The notes below the pieces were generated by a model. That model did no database searches and had not been told where the DNA came from. It was given only the letters and a program-made list of their open reading frames with translations. The translations under genes and the position numbers were made by a program. From Gammaproteobacteria bacterium (GTDB lineage: Bacteria; Pseudomonadota; Gammaproteobacteria; SZUA-229), in contig JAJRUQ010000088.1 in the NCBI GenBank assembly GCA_024277705.1, positions 1 through 40,374 on the forward strand: a stretch of DNA of 40,374 bases, read 5' to 3'. Positions 38,209 through 40,374 of this stretch are shown one piece after another. Position 1 is the first letter of the stretch; each line of letters begins with the position of its first letter.

Positions 38209-38823
38209 ATGAAATACTTAACATTAACAACACTCGCAGCCACGCTGGTCTTGTCCGGCAATGCGAATGCCGTGGTAATGACCTTTGATGATGTGCCAGG
38301 TGGCAGCGTTCAAGGCATTTACGGCGCCATCGGTACCTATCAGGGTTTTAATTTTAGCTGCATTGACTGTAGCAACACAGACAGACTGGACTGGGTAGAT
38401 ACCGGCAGCGCCAATGCACCCTGGCCATATGGCTCTGTTAGCGGTGACTTCACCATGCTGAATAATTACGGTGGCACCGGTATTATTACCGAAGCCAACA
38501 ATGCCGATTTTACCTTTAGCGGCTTATGGGCAAAAGCATGGGCAACAGCACCCGAATCAGGCGGTCCGGATACACTCTTCGGTACCCTGTCCGGTTATAA
38601 TAACGGCTCACTGGTCTGGGAAGTAGCAACCGGATTGAACGGAAGTTTTGAATATTACGATGCCCAGGCGGGTGCTATTGATGAGTTAAGATTAGGCTTT
38701 GGCACCTATTTCCTTGTCGACAATCTTGCTTTGAATGAAGTTCCTGTACCTGCAGCATTCTGGTTGTTTGCTTCCGGCTTGCTTGGTTTGATGGGTGTTG
38801 CAAAACGTAAAACTCGCGCTTAA
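38209..38823 (+). CDS. VPLPA/PEP-CTERM sorting-domain protein
   Basis: aggag upstream of MKYLTLTTLAATLVLSGNANA; C-terminus VPVPAAFWLFASGLLGLMGVAKRKTRA. Confidence 0.88.
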   Translation: MKYLTLTTLAATLVLSGNANAVVMTFDDVPGGSVQGIYGAIGTYQGFNFSCIDCSNTDRLDWVDTGSANAPWPYGSVSGDFTMLNNYGGTGIITEANNADFTFSGLWAKAWATAPESGGPDTLFGTLSGYNNGSLVWEVATGLNGSFEYYDAQAGAIDELRLGFGTYFLVDNLALNEVPVPAAFWLFASGLLGLMGVAKRKTRA

Positions 38824-38855
38824 TCGTTTTTTGTAGTAAAACATTCGTCTTTCAG

Positions 38856-38879
38856 AACCCCGCCCTGCGCGGGGTTTTG
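38856..38879 (+). terminator. Rho-independent terminator of the VPLPA-CTERM gene
   Basis: AACCCCGC-cctgc-GCGGGGTT followed by TT. Confidence 0.8.
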
Positions 38880-39244
38880 TCTGTATGAAATAAATTCGGT
38901 CGCTTGCAACTGATAACACGTCTACTGCCGATAAATTCAAGCCACTCATCACTGGAAACCCTGATTCCAGTATTCACCCGGCCCCCCTTCAGCCGTCACT
39001 AATCATTCAATATCGTTATTTTATAAGAGCATCATAAAATTCAGTTTTCTGTATAACTTTAATATTTCTGACAATATCACTGTTACATAATAAGCTCATT
39101 ACTATATAATAATATACAAATAGCGCTATCCCTTTAAAGATTATGAGCTGCAATTGCCTGCTGTGACCTATGCCACACAGTCGCTGCATTCGAGCGCACA
39201 ACGAAACCCACACAATAATCCCTGAACCCTACCAGGAAACTACC

Positions 39245-40078
39245 ATGCCAGATAAAAAATCAGCAAAAACAAGTCCCGAAAAAACGGTCAGGAAAAAGGC
39301 TGTTAGTAAAAAAACCACGGTAAAAAAGAAAGCCAGCAGTAAGAAAAAATCCGCCGCCCGCCCGGCAGCACAAACCTCTTCCGTGGATACGAATATTCGC
39401 TCTATTATTGAAGAGATGAACCTTCAACGTAAAACCAGAGACAGTCAACTATCGGCATTAATCGAGGATGTTCGTCAAGGTTTCAGCACCTTATCCAGCA
39501 GCAGCATAAAGCAGGACGAAGAACACAAAAAAGAAATGACCGGACTGTACCAGTCACTGAAAAATGCCTTTACACAAATTAAAGACAGCAGCACTGATAA
39601 CGAAAAACTCAATCTGGAGGTATTCAAAAGCCTGTCTGACTCAATGATGAATGACCATGAACAGACCCTGAAAGAAATAAAAGAACAGGGGAAGGTTCAG
39701 GACAAAAAAATTGAACACATGGCAAAAATACTGGAACAGCGCACCGGTCGAAACCGTTTAATTGCCATTCCCGGTGTGATCATTGCCATCACCGGTATTG
39801 TCTATATGTTTTATGTGGTTAGCATAATGGAAACCGCGATGACTAATATGTCAGCCAATATGCAACTTATGCAACAGGATGTCGGCAGCATGTCAGGCAG
39901 TGTAGGTAATATGTCCGGCAATATCGCCAGCATAACCCAGGACACCAATGCCATGAGCGGCAACATGGAAAAACTTAATGGCAATGTGGGTGACATGAGC
40001 AATGATTTAAATGTCTTGACTCACAATGTCGCCCCCGCCATGAAAGGCATGCGCGACATGATGCCCTGGGCACCCTGA
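39245..40078 (+). CDS. Lys-rich N-terminus, coiled-coil, single-TM protein of unknown function
   Basis: Start chosen at MPDKKSAKTSPEKTVRKKAVSKKTTVKKK; TM LIAIPGVIIAITGIVYMFYVV; Met/Asn/Gly-rich heptad-like tail (MSGSVGNMSGNIASITQDTNAMSGNMEKLNGNVGDMSNDL). Confidence 0.65.
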   Translation: MPDKKSAKTSPEKTVRKKAVSKKTTVKKKASSKKKSAARPAAQTSSVDTNIRSIIEEMNLQRKTRDSQLSALIEDVRQGFSTLSSSSIKQDEEHKKEMTGLYQSLKNAFTQIKDSSTDNEKLNLEVFKSLSDSMMNDHEQTLKEIKEQGKVQDKKIEHMAKILEQRTGRNRLIAIPGVIIAITGIVYMFYVVSIMETAMTNMSANMQLMQQDVGSMSGSVGNMSGNIASITQDTNAMSGNMEKLNGNVGDMSNDLNVLTHNVAPAMKGMRDMMPWAP

Positions 40079-40147
40079 ACCAGCCTAATAACGGTATCAA
40101 CTTCTGCTATTGAGTCTTAGCTGACGTTTAAAAGATTAGAAACTTTT

Positions 40148-40207
40148 GCCGCGAAGGACGCAAAAGACGCAAACAAAAATGCTTTTCTTCGCGCTCTTTG
40201 CGTCCTT
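40148..40207. repeat. Dispersed/inverted repeat related to 5598-5623
   Basis: gccgcgaaggacgcaaaagacgcaaa (40148-40173) and cttcgcgctctttgcgtcctt (40187-40207) form an imperfect inverted pair. Confidence 0.7.
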
Positions 40208-40217
40208 AAATATTCAG

Positions 40218-40285
40218 GGGTCGGAGTCATTTTAGTAACCAACACAGCATAACAACTGGTAAGTAGTTAAAAATGACTCCGACCC
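40218..40285. repeat. MITE-like inverted repeat
   Basis: GGGTCGGAGTCATTTT (40218-40233) and AAAATGACTCCGACCC (40270-40285), perfect 16-bp arms with 36-nt spacer. Confidence 0.85.
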
Positions 40286-40294
40286 AGGTTGCTG

Positions 40295-40347
40295 ATAACT
40301 TAAAACTTTTAACTTACAACTTCTCTTTCTGGCCGATGTGAGCCATT
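40295..40347. repeat. 53-bp dispersed direct repeat, right copy (partner 85-137)
   Basis: 51/53 identity to 85-137. Confidence 0.9.
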
Positions 40348-40374
40348 ACACCTTATTCATTGTCCTGGCTCTTG

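Noticed and set aside
85-40347. Calling the 40-kb segment an integrative element or genomic island
   Set aside because: No integrase, transposase, tRNA or phage/conjugation genes were recognised; the flanking 53-bp repeat alone is insufficient.

Overview
The window looks like chromosomal DNA from a gammaproteobacterium. That assignment is an inference from gene content; no rRNA, tRNA or CRISPR array was recognised. From left to right it contains: (1) a HipB/HipA-type toxin-antitoxin pair; (2) a GGDEF diguanylate cyclase, a DUF1499-like protein and an EamA exporter, the last preceded by a promoter plus terminator leader with an attenuator-like architecture; (3) a run of about 13 minus-strand genes (5685-21172), mostly overlapping or closely spaced. 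This run encodes a TolQ/ExbB - ExbD/TolR x2 - AgmX/TonB-like energised envelope machine, TPR (lipo)proteins, an ApbE flavin transferase, a Tat-exported protein and CxxCH heme proteins; (4) a divergent plus-strand block with an HzsA-like lipoprotein carrying two heme motifs, two beta-barrel proteins, TlpA, DUF4266 and DUF3570; (5) a VPLPA/PEP-CTERM repeat-rich surface protein broken by a 10-bp tandem duplication and a 1-nt frameshift; (6) an MMPL/RND transporter, a membrane-anchored small heat shock protein, a lipoprotein with 33 Cys/Asp-rich repeats of about 33 aa, a VPLPA-CTERM protein and a Lys-rich coiled-coil membrane protein. A 53-bp direct repeat lies near both ends of the window. The best candidate for an undescribed system is the ~22-kb divergent locus (5685-27863), which couples a proton-motive-force envelope machine to an ApbE/cytochrome/DUF3570 module. 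Two tandem flavinylation-like motifs occur in the DUF3570 protein. All family calls are by eye; no searches were run.
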